Source of the DNA: Tubulanus polymorphus
Lineage: Eukaryota > Nemertea > Palaeonemertea > Tubulaniformes > Tubulanidae
NCBI RefSeq assembly: GCF_964204645.1
Contig: NC_134030.1
Location: forward strand, 21,333,110 to 21,397,109
Direction: 5' to 3'
DNA: 64,000 nucleotides
Below are positions 1 through 18,330 of the stretch, piece after piece (position 1 is the first letter of the stretch; each line of letters opens with the position of its first letter). The notes under the pieces were generated by a model. It saw only the letters and a program-made list of their open reading frames with translations. It was not told the origin of the DNA and did no database searches. A program made the position numbers and the translations under genes.

Positions 1-5595
<5,595 letters not shown>

Positions 5596-8058
5596 ATCAG
5601 AAAATTATCAAACTTTATATAAGAAAAAATCTATTATTAGAAAATCAAACACCAAAATTCAAAATCGTATTTGTTATTTTGAAAGCTCAATTTTGATGAC
5701 GTATAGTGCACATCGACTCACACGGAACCCTTATAAAACCACTGTTGTTTCTATTTTCGTTTGTTAGTAATGATAGACTGGGACATTTTTTGCTACCTTA
5801 GGGACAGTTTTTCCTGCAGCCACGTGCTTCTATTAGGCGTCTATTTATATATACAACATTGCCACTGTAAGGTGATAAAAGAAAAAAACACTTACTGATA
5901 CACAAGATAACTTGAATCACCTCATAATATAACATTCAGTTTTATACACAATTAGATAGATATATAAATATGTTATAATATCGATGAAGCGAGAAGCGAA
6001 ATGCTTGTAAAAAGGGTCACCTCAACACACTATTAGGTTATCTTATAGCAAGGATGTCGGCGTGTTTGCTCATTGTGTCAATGGCAGGGCAACTACCTTT
6101 TTTTCTTCTGAACTACTATAAAATTTTAAAAAAAGAATGATGATTTATGTGGGTATTGATTCCTAAATTCAACTTGTTCCTAAATTCAACTTCCTTTCAA
6201 CAGTTGAATCTTAGCGCTTTAGCATGCATCTGGTGTTTGTTAATATTCAATTAAAATGTCCTAGGTAAAGTACTGAACACATGTGAAGTGTGGACGATCA
6301 GTTTTTGAAAGTGTGCTGATAAAATGTCTAATATCTGGTGTTTGTAGTTCATTTTCAATTAAAAATGTCTCAGGTGAAGCACTGAACACATGTGAAGTGT
6401 GGACGATCAGTTTTTGAAAGTGTGCTGATAAAATGTCTAATGTCTGGTGTTTGTAGTTCATTTTCAATTAGAAATGTCTGAGGTGAAGCACTGAACACAT
6501 GTGAAGTGAGGACGATCAGTTTTTAAAAGTGCGCTGATAAAATGTCTAATGTCTGATGTTTGTAGTTCATTTTCAATTAAAAATGTCTCAGGTGAAGCAC
6601 TGAACACATGTGAAGTGTGGACGATCAGTTTTTAAAAGTGCGCTGATAAAATGTCTAATATCTGGTGTTTGTAGTTCATTTTCAATTGAAAATGTCTCAG
6701 GTGAAGCACTGAACACATGTGAAGTGTGGACGATCAGTTTTTAAAAGTGTGCTGATAAAATGTCTAATGTCTGGTGTTTGTAGTTCATTTTCAATTAGAA
6801 ATGTCTTAGGTGAAGCATTGGACACATGTGAAGTGTGGACGATCAGTTTTTAAAAGTGCGCTGATAAAATGTCTAATGTCTGGTGTTTGTAGTTCATTTT
6901 CTATTAGAAATGTCTCAGGTGAAGCACTGAACACATGTGAAGTGTGGATGATCACTTTTGAAAGTGCGCTGATAAAATGTCTAATATCTGGTGTTTGTAG
7001 CTCATTTTCTATTAGAAATGTCTCAGATGAAGCACTGAACACATGTGAAGTGTGGATGATCACTTTTGAAAGTGTGCTGATAAAATGTCTAAATGATTGT
7101 CTGGTAGTTTTTTTTCAATAAAGAATGTCTCAGGTGAAGTTCCTGACTCTAGGAAATTGAGTATTGATTATCTGAAGGGATGGTTCCACTCAGCTCTCAA
7201 ATAAATTCGTGTGATTCTATCAATATTACTGCAAAACAATATGACGCTGCTAGTGGTTTCTATTATGAGTTCTAGTCAGATGTTATGACCTTATTTTCTG
7301 CTAGCCGAAATAATTTAAGAACGATTACGATTTTACATTTCGGGTTTTCGATAACGAAATCGACGGAAAAACGGAAAATCTCGGAATGAAATTTTGAAAA
7401 ATATTTTGCGCCGTTCAATATGAACACTCGGGATAAAACTCCCTGTAACCAAGGATACGGCATATACTCAACCAGTAGCTGATGTGTCGGTATCACAGAT
7501 TACATAGCCTACGTTGTAACCCTTAGTATGCCCTAAAATAAAAGATGGCATCCACTAATTTAGAAACATTGAATTTGTTGCAACGAAAAGCAAGATAACA
7601 CAAGTATCCACAAAGAATTGAGTATTAAACCTATAAACTTAGCAAAGCATAAATGACATCCTCTTAGTTATCTAGAAATGTCAAACGAAAGTAGATTAAC
7701 CTCACTGTTTTGAAGCACCTTATTTACACGCGTAGAGCATCTGCGATAATTCAGAAACCGCCCGAACGATGAGAAACTATTCCGGGTATTTATAAATATG
7801 ATTGGACACAGAAATAACCACGCGTTATGAAACTGAGAATTGCTGCACAGATCGATGGTTATTACTGGGATGTTGATCGTTTGAGTCAGAGCCAACACTA
7901 ATGACAGAACGAGTAAAAATATCATATGCAATTTCGACAAAATATGAGCGGTTGAAAATAATTGCTGGATTTTAAAATTGCTGAGTGAAGCAAAAACTGA
8001 ATTTCACGAGTGAGATATGTAAAATTCTACATCATTTATGAATGGAACTTGAAGCTCT
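5596..8058. other. Intergenic region between CARNS1-like gene and the CUB/LDLa/LRR receptor
   Basis: Apart from the 109-bp satellite array at 6250-7140, I see only AT-rich sequence. A weak ORF on the minus strand (ATG near 7925, to 7668) begins with a hydrophobic, signal-like stretch (MIFLLVLSLVLALTQT). It lacks any recognised domain or splice context and may be chance. No clear polyadenylation signal for the upstream gene was identified. Confidence 0.5.
6250..7140 (+). repeat. 109-bp satellite, array 1 (~8 copies)
   Basis: The tandem unit is about 109 bp with landmarks GAAGCACTGAACACATGTGA, GGACGATCAGTTTTTGAAAG and CTAATGTCTGGTGTTTGTAG. Because 109 is not a multiple of three, short ORFs recur at 109-bp offsets; they are not genes. 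Two further arrays lie at 19745-20135 (opposite orientation) and 31290-32235 (same orientation), and a decayed single copy at 21870-22010. Confidence 0.9.
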
Positions 8059-11000
8059 ATGGACAACCGAGCAATGGATCGACTGAGAGCGCTGTTTATA
8101 GCGTTGCTGATCGTCTGGCGAGTTAACATCGCACACGCTGATCTGTCTGACACTGTGACGGTCAGTTCGTCTTGTAACAACACTTGGTACCCAGTCGATT
8201 CTACGTCCGGTTACATCGTTTCACCGAGTTACCCGTCATTAACGCGCGGTGTTGAATGTCGTTGGTTCGTCAACAGCTCTTTACCGGGAACTTTCAACAT
8301 CAAACTATTCTACGACATCGAGCCGTCAATATTCTGTAGTGATAACTACCTTCTCGTCAGTGAGTCCGATAACAGATTCTGCGGAGAAGGAAAACATGAA
8401 ATCCGCCGTAACGATTCGATCTCGTTGATGTTTAGAAGTAACGTCGATGGTGCGCGGGGTAGTCGGGTTTATGTCATATATCGTTTTGAACGAAACCATT
8501 TGAAATTAATTCACAACTGCAGATTCCCAATGAACAGATTACAAACATCGACAGGATACAGATTTAAAATGTTTTTATATCGATGTAAATTGTATTTGGA
8601 ATGGATCGAGATCCCGGATGGTTTTGCAATGAATTTGACGTTCATACAGATCGATTTCAGATTATTTCCTGGCGCTCATTCATTGACAACTGTTCAAATT
8701 TACGACGGATGGAACACCAGTGAACCTATAGCTGTTATACCAGAACAAACCGGACATCCACCATCATCATTCTATACTAAAACTGACAAAGCCATTATTG
8801 ATGATACACATCCATCATCCTTTAAATCACAACTATCAGTTCAGGTGTATAGAATATCTGATTGGAACGTCTCTAATCCGTTAATTCAAATCTCTAATAA
8901 CGAGTCTGGAGTGCTCATTCCTGATGACAACAGTTTACACGTAATAACTCGATCAAAACACTTACACTGCTGGTCTATCACAGTGCAGGTGTTACAGTAC
9001 GTCGTCTTCAACTGGACACGTGATCTCAGCACATCCGGTGACGTCATCGGTGTATATAAACTAGAAGGGTTACGCGTTGTAGGAACTGATATTTTACTCG
9101 GTTACAACTACCTGGAATCACTGAGTGTTAAATCTGACGGCTTTCTCGTCATACTGTGCGTTTTAATAAGACCAGGTGTTTTACAATCGAATGCAAAAAT
9201 TGAATTTGAAGTGAAGTCTATTTCTATAGGAGATGTACAACTCCGCAAACGCAGGGTGAGTAAAAATGATTTGCTCAATTAAATGTAACCCAGGATGAAT
9301 TGAGTGTGATTAACTACTCAGCTTCATCTAGATTAAGTGTAACACATCTAAACCACAGAAAATTAAATTAAATAAGATATATTAATGATTAATGATTGAT
9401 GAAATGTGATTTAGAAAAAGAGTTCATATTGCACTAATTACAGTTTTGAATATGGATTAATTAAATTCAATTCTTTTGTGTTTTTTAGATTGAAAAGAAT
9501 TCTTTTAATTAGAATGTGCCTTGTAATCAAACATAGAATAAAAGCAAACTAATAATGATTTAATTGAATCTGTAGAATTATTTCAAAAACGTTGCACAAA
9601 TTTACTTCTAATTTCCCATACGGAAAAAACCCAATAATAGAAATTATTGCTCCCGTTGAAATCATTAAGCATTCGAATGTTCAGATTAAATCAAATGATG
9701 AATTATTCATTGGAAGAAATAATATTGCTTTCAACATCACCTTTAAATAGATTAGGAACGATTTATGGAGATTTTAATGATCTGTTCATATTTTGTAGAT
9801 ATCTGGCTCCAGCGCCGGTCACAAGACGTCAAAGATGACAACATTAATGTATCGTATAAATACATACGAATTTAAACGGAAAGTTGATATCTATGAGAAT
9901 AGATTAAAACTAACAGTTTTATCAGAGACGTGCGAGAGAGCTGGATTTTATATATATGATGGTGGTAATTTTACAGCTAGACGCTATGGTCCGTATTGTC
10001 CTGGTGGTCAGTGGTACGGTCGTAACGTCGTCAGTCTGATTACATCAGGAGGACCGGTTACTGTAGTAGGATACGCTTATAACAGCTTATCAGCGCCTCC
10101 TGCTGCTCTCATATTCAATCCTACTGATTGTTACGGGTATGTTCTACGGGAAGGAGAAAATCAGATCAATATGACGTCAGACTGTCTCGTGATTACACCT
10201 GAAAACCGACGCCTTCCTTTAGAAAATATTTATATATTATCAGAATATGAATATCGAATTGACGCATGTTTTCCTGTGCAATACTTCAGCAGAACATGCG
10301 ATAGGCAAATGAGTTTATCAAATCAGTTTCTCAATAACAGTTTCGTATTAAACTCTGTGAAATTGTTCAACAAATATCAATTCTGGAATTATGGGTTAAT
10401 AGTGAAACTACGTCGTAAATGTCTAAGAGTGAAAAAACCTTCAACATATCCACTTGGAGTTTCACCTTTCCCGGATAGGGATGAATGTGGAATGGTACAA
10501 TCACCGAACTATCCGGGATCGGTGGAATTTACATCGAAATATTTTTATTATAACTTTCAAAATCCGATAGAAAAAAATCGAAATCAATATTACAGATTTA
10601 TAATCAAATTTATTGAGAATGATTTACCATGCAGCAGAGTATCTAGATTAGACAAAGAACCAATTCTTTTCAAGCAACAGATACATGACCTTTACGATAA
10701 TGGATTAGGTATGTCATTCAAAACAACTCTTAAGCGAACTGTATTATGCGCAGCTAACGCTAAACGTGGAAGTATATTTCATAGTTTAATGGACAATATC
10801 CTTTATTTTGAGACAAAAAATCACGTTCCCACGTTTCAAATACAATACAATTTACAAAAGTCCATACCAATAAAACAGTTTGTTAAAATCCACTGTAAAT
10901 CAGGATTCTTAGATTCGGGAATTTCCTGCGTCAAATACATCAGAGATGAACGTCTGAATTGGCAGAACGCTGAAATGTACTGTCAACAGAAATACGGAGG

Positions 11001-14000
11001 ACATCTTCTCAGTATCAACTCACAAGATGAAATGATTTCTGTCAAAAGATTATTTGCGACGAAACTGCTTACAATGGGATATGCCCAGGAGGCGCTTATA
11101 ATGATGATCGGGCTTGAATTCAAGGTAACCTCAAATCGACAAAATGAGAAAAAAAATTAAAATCAAAATATTGAAAAAGATAATCATGAGTAATGCTCTG
11201 TAAAATAATCAAGTTTTCATTAACTGAGTTCAGACGCAAATGTTAAATGTCTTAGAGCTGATCGTAGTTTAAGTAAAAATGCTATAACCATTTTTGCAGT
11301 CGAACTTAATTTAACAGAAACTGAATTTTATTTTTAAAACAGAATGATGGTTATTACACGTGGACTGATGGTAAACCATTGAGCTACACAGAGTGGTTTA
11401 AACCTGCTATGATAAACGAAACGATACCAGAAGTTATTCAAGGATTGATATCTCCTCTACGAAAACAACCGATAAATGACGTCAATATGCCGTGTACGGC
11501 GATGATACTGAATAATCCACGAGGATCAGCGAACTGGGTTCGATTCCCGTGTCAAATCGAGGAGACTCGAACAACTTTTATTTGTGAATCGGATAGGATT
11601 GTTATCGATTCAGAACGCGCGGATAATTCGACAAATACAACGAGCATCATAGAAATAACCGATACTCATAACGATATCGTATTTCTAATTGGAAATAAAG
11701 GTGTTCTAAATTCCAATACAACCAACAACTCGACCTGTAAAAAAGGCTGGCAAAATGTGGACGGCAAATGTTGTCAAATGCTCACAGATTGGAACAACAA
11801 TCGAGGTTTGGATATTCAAAGTGCTACGAAATTGTGTCGTGACCTTCATGCTGAAATAGGCATTGTAGCTAATCAAGTGGAAAATGAAATAAAAACATTA
11901 ATTGGCGCGTTCAGTTTTAAACATCAATATGGCGCAATACTGGCTATCGATGTTGGGAAAATGTTTCAAGTGATCGAACCAGTTTTGAAAAGGGATGAAA
12001 TCACTTTTATCGAGTCGTTGAAATGGTCGATAAAACCGTGGAATAATCAGACAAACAACGTTCATTCCGTGCTATGTTCCTATAATGAAACTGGTGAAGA
12101 GTTGGCTTCTATAAGTGGTTGTAAATCGTGGCAGTTTAAATGTAACGACCAAAGATGTATCAGCGACCATCGCGTATGTGATACCAGAAACGACTGTCAA
12201 CACGGTGAAGATGAACTTGATTGTTCGGGTTCAAACTTACAAAGTCAGTTCCACTGTTCAGATGGACGGGTTGTATCAGTGAGTGGTTTGTGTGATTTCA
12301 TAAAGGATTGTGTCGATGGTTCTGATGAGAACTCGTGTTTTCATCACCCGTGTCTGTCCCAACAATTCCGCTGTACTAGTGGTCAATGTGTGGATAGATC
12401 GTACCGATGTAATGGAATTTTTAACTGTAAGGACGGCTCCGACGAGAAGGAGTGCAGTCCGCAACTTTGCAACGGGTTTCTGTGTAATAATGGTATATGT
12501 ATCAGTTCTCTATTGTATCGGGATGGTGTTGTAGATTGTAGCGGAAGCCTCGAAGAAGATGAACTCTTGACATCGAATGTTACAGTGAATCCTACAGTTC
12601 ACTGTATTGATGATAACTACTGTACGACTAATTTCACAAACTTTTGTAAGAAATCTGATGAACAAAGATGTTCTTTCGATTCTCCTCATTGTTATTCTAG
12701 GCGTCATAGATGTATTTTAGAAAGGATGCCGATTGGTTACCCGGTATGTAGAAGGCTCGAACATATACAAGGTTGTACTGATTTCATATGTCCAGCTGGT
12801 ACTGTAAAATGTCCAGCATCTTACTGTATACCAATGGGACAGGTGTGCGATGGTCGATCCGATTGTCCTAATTCAGAAGACGAGCGAAACTGCGAGACTT
12901 TGTCATGTCCCGGCATGTTCAAATGTGGCCAGGAAAGCCGATGTATACCTCAATCTGAAGTTTGTGATGGTGTTGTAAATTGTAAACATACCACTGATGA
13001 CGAGTCTTACTGCGACGTCACGTGTCCTGAGTATTGTAAATGTCAAGGTCATCTAATTGATTGCGATGATGCTGGTTTAGTAGAAATAACTGATCTTTTC
13101 TCGGCATCAACTCGAGTTCTGATTTTACCAGAAAACCGAGTTGTATTCAATGAGTCCACGTTTTCTTCTTACCTCTATCTACATCTCCTCAATATTTCAC
13201 GTAACAATGTGTCTTATATTGTTCCAAACTCGTTCTTAAACCTACATAATCTACATACATTAGATCTTTCATATAATCGCTTAATGTCATTGTCCTCGAA
13301 TACATTCGCCGGTTTGTATAGGTTGAAAATTCTCTTGATTCTTGGAAATCCTTTGAGAAATTTAGAAGAAAGCAGTTTTCAAGGTTTAAAATCAATTAGC
13401 GATCTCGATCTCCACGGACTTTCCTTGTCAATACTCGGTGGAAATGTGTTCAGTGGTTTATCCGCTTTAGAGTCGTTAAATATCAGCGATAACAAAATCA
13501 GTCATATTTCACCAAACGCATTTTCCGGATTAATAAAACTTAGAAATCTGGATCTAACCAAAAATTCTGAAGTAATATCCGTAGAAAGAAACGTTTTTGA
13601 CAGTCTTAGATTATTGAGTTCTTTGGCTTCTGATGCGTACAAATTTTGTTGCATGGTTCCGAGTGTTGACCAGTGTCTCCCGGAAGCCGACCAATTTTCA
13701 TCTTGTTCCGACCTGATGGGTAACACTGTTCTTAGAGCAATCATTTGGGTGATCGCTTCATTCAGCTTTGTCGCGAACATAATTGTCCTTTTACTTCGCA
13801 TTCAAGCGTTTCGAATTTCAACCTCTGAATCACGTAATACATCTTCTGATATCCTCATCATTAATATTGCCACCTGCGATTTTCTGATGTCGATTTATCT
13901 GTTTCTGATCGCCGGAGCCGATTACGTCTATAAAGGAGTTTATTTTCTTAATTCTGAAAGTTGGACAGGTAGTTCTTTGTGTCGATTCGCAGGGATTATA

Positions 14001-14630
14001 GTGACGCTTTCGTGCGAGGGATCTTTGACTTTTCTCCTCATTCTAACGCGTCAACGATACTCGAATATCGTCGATCCATTTTCCGGAAGTCCAATTATAT
14101 CATCGACATATGTGTCCGGTATTTGCTGTATATCCTGGATCATTTTGGGTAACATTTCAATGCTACCGCTGTCGTCATCTTCTTTCTTTGGAAATAACTT
14201 TTACGGCACAACCGGTGTTTGTTTACCTATGAACTTACTAACCATCAATGTCCACGCCTGGCAATATTCATTCGCTATTTTTGCCGTGTTTAACTCGGTC
14301 GTACTTGCTACAATAATGATGACGTATGCACAGATGTATAGACTCGTATCTGGAAGCAGGTCCGGCTCGGGTAGAGCTGATCCTACCGAATTGGTTCTGG
14401 CGCGTAGGAGTTTAGTGATAAATCTGTGTAATCTATTTTGCTGGTTACCGATAATTATCGTTCAGTTTTGCGCTGTATTCCGAGTAGAAATACCGAACCA
14501 AGTGGCGGCTTGGTTGGCGGTACTTTTCCTGCCGATCAACTCGTCACTGAATCCACTTCTTTACACTATCCTCACTATTGATGTTAAATCAATTCGGGCT
14601 AGAAATAAACGGGTTTGGAGAACTCGCTGA
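8059..14630 (+). CDS. GRL101-type GPCR: CUB, C-type lectin, LDLa, LRR ectodomain with 7TM
   Basis: Three exons, 8059-9255, 9799-11124 and 11343-14630, all with phase-0 junctions, give about 1,936 residues. The N-terminus has a signal peptide (LRALFIALLIVWRVNIAHA). A CUB domain follows (GYIVSPSYP, about 8145-8490), then CUB-like segments (QSPNYPGS near 10500). One C-type lectin domain spans the second intron (CKSGF...MIGLEFK/NDGYYTWTDG), and a second lectin-like domain begins near 11740. Six LDLa-type repeats lie at about 12117-13016 with C...DC..G.DE.C acidic motifs; the fourth is degenerate. An LRR N-cap (CPEYCKCQGHLIDC) and leucine-rich repeats run 13018-13640. Seven hydrophobic segments (13735-14600) end with NPLLY. 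Family members such as Lymnaea GRL101 and relaxin receptors are LDLa/LRR peptide or lipoprotein-type receptors; the ligand here is unknown. The D/ERY site reads QRY (14052-14060). The cytoplasmic tail is only about 15-20 residues. Confidence 0.9.
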
Positions 14631-14788
14631 AACATCTGATAGTCGTTATGACTTTCAAACACTTATCGGAATGTGGAAAACCTATCAGATGAATATTTGT
14701 AGCAAACACCTTGGCACGAGCACGCACTGGTGGTGGCTTGATGTTTTCAATGATAAACACATCACTTCAAATCAATGACGTTAACACA

Positions 14789-14850
14789 AATAAAGCAAAT
14801 TTGAAATAAATGAATAAAATAAATGAATAAATAAATGAATAAATTTGAAT
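14789..14850 (+). terminator. Polyadenylation signals of the GPCR gene
   Basis: AATAAA occurs at 14789-14794, about 160 bp after the stop codon, followed by a run of further AATAAA hexamers to about 14845. Which one is used cannot be told from sequence. Confidence 0.5.
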
Positions 14851-15084
14851 ATGTTGTACACTGATTATCGCGATGTAAGTACTCAGCAGTACTGCTGCCG
14901 CTGCTCAGTGAGTACTGCTGATTAATTGTACATTGAATTCAATTAAGTAATGTCGCTTATCAAAGTATGTTGAATCATTAAAACTCATTTGTTTGAACAT
15001 ATGTATGAAAATGTCCGATATATGATAAAGCATGAGTATACGCCTGCAAGCGGATCCGAGCAGGTCGTACACGATACAGGAAAG

Positions 15085-15245
15085 TTGTTTGAAGTATAAG
15101 TCCCACGATTACAGGTTCGAAAGAGAACTCTTGAAAACGGTTTTTAGCATAAAACCGAAAATTTGAGATTTTTAATAAATTTGTATATTTTTGATGTTTT
15201 AAATCTCTTTCGAACTTGTGATTGTGGGACTTATATTTCATACGT
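15085..15245. repeat. Hairpin (foldback) element, ~150 bp
   Basis: GAAGTATAAGTCCCACGATT with CAGGTTCGAAAGAG (about 15088-15126) is mirrored by CTCTTTCGAACTTGTGATTG and GTGGGACTTATATTTC (about 15204-15240). Spacer contains AT-rich repeats. It is a non-coding MITE candidate. Confidence 0.65.
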
Positions 15246-16385
15246 CTCTCGCGACATATCGCGTAGTTTCATCACGTTACTAAGAAAGTTGTTTCTTGTG
15301 AGCCTACTGCTATTTCCAAATGCTGATATTGTATCACACTGACTCATTTTTTTAAACTGTGATGAACCTTAACCTTATTGATAATTCCTTGATAAATCTT
15401 ATTCATTTTAATCGATTGTAAATTGTTGTATCATTCACGGTGTCGTTTTCTTTCAGTTTATCGCGCGCGATTTAGTTTATGTTTTGCGCTTAAATCGGTA
15501 GGATACATTACGTCACAAGAATATCTTATCAATGAAACAAGACTTGGAAAATATTACCGTCCTATCATTATTTATTAGATCATAGAATATTATGATCTCA
15601 CAAACGATAAAGATGCCAATGGCAGTTAATACGATTTTGAGTAAGAAGATCCTTAACATTGTCTGTAGCAGATCTCAAGCGCCACACCTGCAGCGGGCGA
15701 GCCATGTATGCTTTTTCTATGCTTAACACTAGACCAGGCGAGCCATGTTGTTTTAGCACTGAGCGATTGACTCAGATTGTAAGTTGCTGACCAGTCAAGT
15801 GTTGTGACTGCTGACCACTCAGATATGGTGAATGGTGATCAAGTCAGGTGAGGTAATTGTTTTCACCAGCATCATCCACGGATTTCTAGAGTTTCTAATC
15901 AAATCCCAGCGGTTTTCATGAGTTCAATTGTTCAACTCTTCATCAAAATCCCACTTACCGAAACTGTCAAATATCCTATAATATCATATTAACAGCTGAT
16001 ATCACATTCTAATTTACAAAATATTCACTTACCATTGTAAGTGAACCTATCGAGGCTTATCTAGGGATTTAGACAATGGAAGTGGGGTCAAACCAGAATT
16101 TTTCAAAGGTCGCTCTGTCATCATCATTTCAAGTTCAATTGCCAGTGACTCGGGTGTCTTGTTCTCACATGGACATATAAATCATAAATTCAGCTGTAAT
16201 CGATTTAAATCCTTGTGTTTTTGATAACACTTAATTTTTTTAGCACGGTTTAATCCCATGAATTGATTGAGCGCGATCCGAATGAATTCCTGAATTTCTG
16301 AAATGAAAAGAATTTAGAAATTCAAACAATTGGAAACAAATATCATAAAGAAAATAAATACAAAATCGACCCATCACGAAACCTG

Positions 16386-16549
<164 letters not shown>

Positions 16550-17766
16550 GATAATGATCATAATATCATAATAACGATAATAATGAGTCGACATCTTCCA
16601 AAATCTATGGAACAATTGGATTGGAGGGTTTCACCGCATTCAGATAGATTTACATATAGTTATGGTGCCAAAACTATTCAGGAAATTCCAAAATGTAATT
16701 TGTGAAAATACGTATTTAACATCTTTGATTTATTCTTAAATTTAGCAAAAAGTTAAACAAACTTACTTTTATCTAGTCAAATTTAAAATATCAAATTAGT
16801 TTGATAAGTAAGTTGAATCTTATCACATATTCACAAGGGGTTGACATTTTCTTCTGATTTTTCGGGAGATATGTGCGAGCACTTCTACGTGAGCTGATAT
16901 ACAAGCTGTAAAAGAGGTCTATGGTTCAACGCCACGTACGCCATGGTCGAACAATGTGTCAAATTAATTTCACAATATCTAACTTTTTGGGTCAGTAAAC
17001 TTTAACGTGTTCAACTGTTGTAATCCATTTTCGCTGTGTTAACTGCGGGTATCTACTGAAACTAATCCATTATCCACCGCATGAAGTCTAATCGGTTTGA
17101 GACTTCTGACATACATCTGTCAGAGACTTGAAATATCTTATGGCAATTGATTTTATCTAAATACTGAATAAATATTGTATATTTCATGACTTGTCGGAGC
17201 AATCAACACTGGGTCTTACTCCCAAATCATCTTTATCAATGATTGGACGCATAATTAGGTATACTCGTCGGTGATTGGTTAAATGGCAATCTGCATATCA
17301 ATCTGCATATCTGCATATTATAAAATGGACGTATCGGCCCACTCCGCGCGGTTGCGCCACCACGCGGAATTTTCGCGATGCAGCAAACACAAACATGGCC
17401 ACTCTCTCAATTTTCAATGATAGAAATCGTGTGTGCATTTCAATTATTTCGGCTGTTAGGGTTTTAAGGCACAATATAAGTTGATGATGTGATATGGCGA
17501 TGTTAATTAATGATAATTCCGCAGTGAAGCTAGTCACGAACGGTGCCGATTGAGTGTACAGCTGCCAAAAACACTGAAATGTGCGTAGTTGCGTTACTAT
17601 TTGCAGTGAATTGCAGACGAAACATGAAGCCTTAACGGCCGTTTAAAAAAAATTATACCAATCGCAATTGTAAAATAAAAATGACATAGAACCTAAGTCA
17701 AAATTCTGGCCATTTCTAAAATGTTATTACTAATTTTTAGTCAGTGCCGAACGTTTAGTTTTCCAA

Positions 17767-17998
17767 CAATAATGAGGGGGTGGTAGGTAGTCATGCAATT
17801 CAAGTCATCATTTATTTCACGTTACTTCCGTGTTGTTGAAAATCTCGGGTGTCCTGGACCAAACCCCAATGATCAATGTGATCTGTGTGCTGGCCACAAA
17901 TGCACACAGATCACACTACACTACCCATTACACACTCCAGTACCCACAGCTTTCATATATCCATCCAAATATTTAGTGGCTTTCTTCCTGGATGTAAC
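17767..17998 (+). repeat. Dispersed ~225-bp repeat, copy 2
   Basis: Inverted counterpart of 1290-1514 with the same order of landmarks on the other strand. An AATAAA (about 18103) follows downstream, which might belong to the element's 3' end. Confidence 0.7.
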
Positions 17999-18241
17999 CA
18001 CCTGGTGTTAAGTGGATGAACTAATTAATGTAACTCAATGCAAAGTTTAATGTAAATTGATTGTATATTGTTGTATGATCCACTGGATGTTGTTTTATTT
18101 TATCAATAAAAATCAATTCAACATTGAACATCTCTCTCTCTGCGATATTGTAAAATATTACGATATTATTCGGGTGAATTTTGAGTATATCGCCGCAGGA
18201 AGAAGAAAACGACTTTGATTCGATTCGTTTCGAATCGCAAT

Positions 18242-18247
18242 TTTATT
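18242..18247 (-). terminator. Polyadenylation signal of receptor A
   Basis: Minus-strand AATAAA (plus TTTATT), about 85 bp after the receptor A stop codon. Confidence 0.6.
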
Positions 18248-18330
18248 GGAGTAAAACTGTGTTTCACAAAGAATCCATTCCTATCTCTATCAAGACAATG
18301 TTAGTAAACTGATGGAACTCGTGAAAGTGG

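Noticed and set aside
9647-9838. ORF overlapping the start of GPCR exon 2 in another frame
   Set aside because: The true acceptor at 9797-9798 and phase-0 join to exon 1 put the coding frame in the neighbouring ORF; this is intron plus shadow, not a frameshift.
17793-18011. 72-residue ORF in the dispersed repeat
   Set aside because: The other copy (1290-1514) does not keep the frame open, and no protein family is recognisable.
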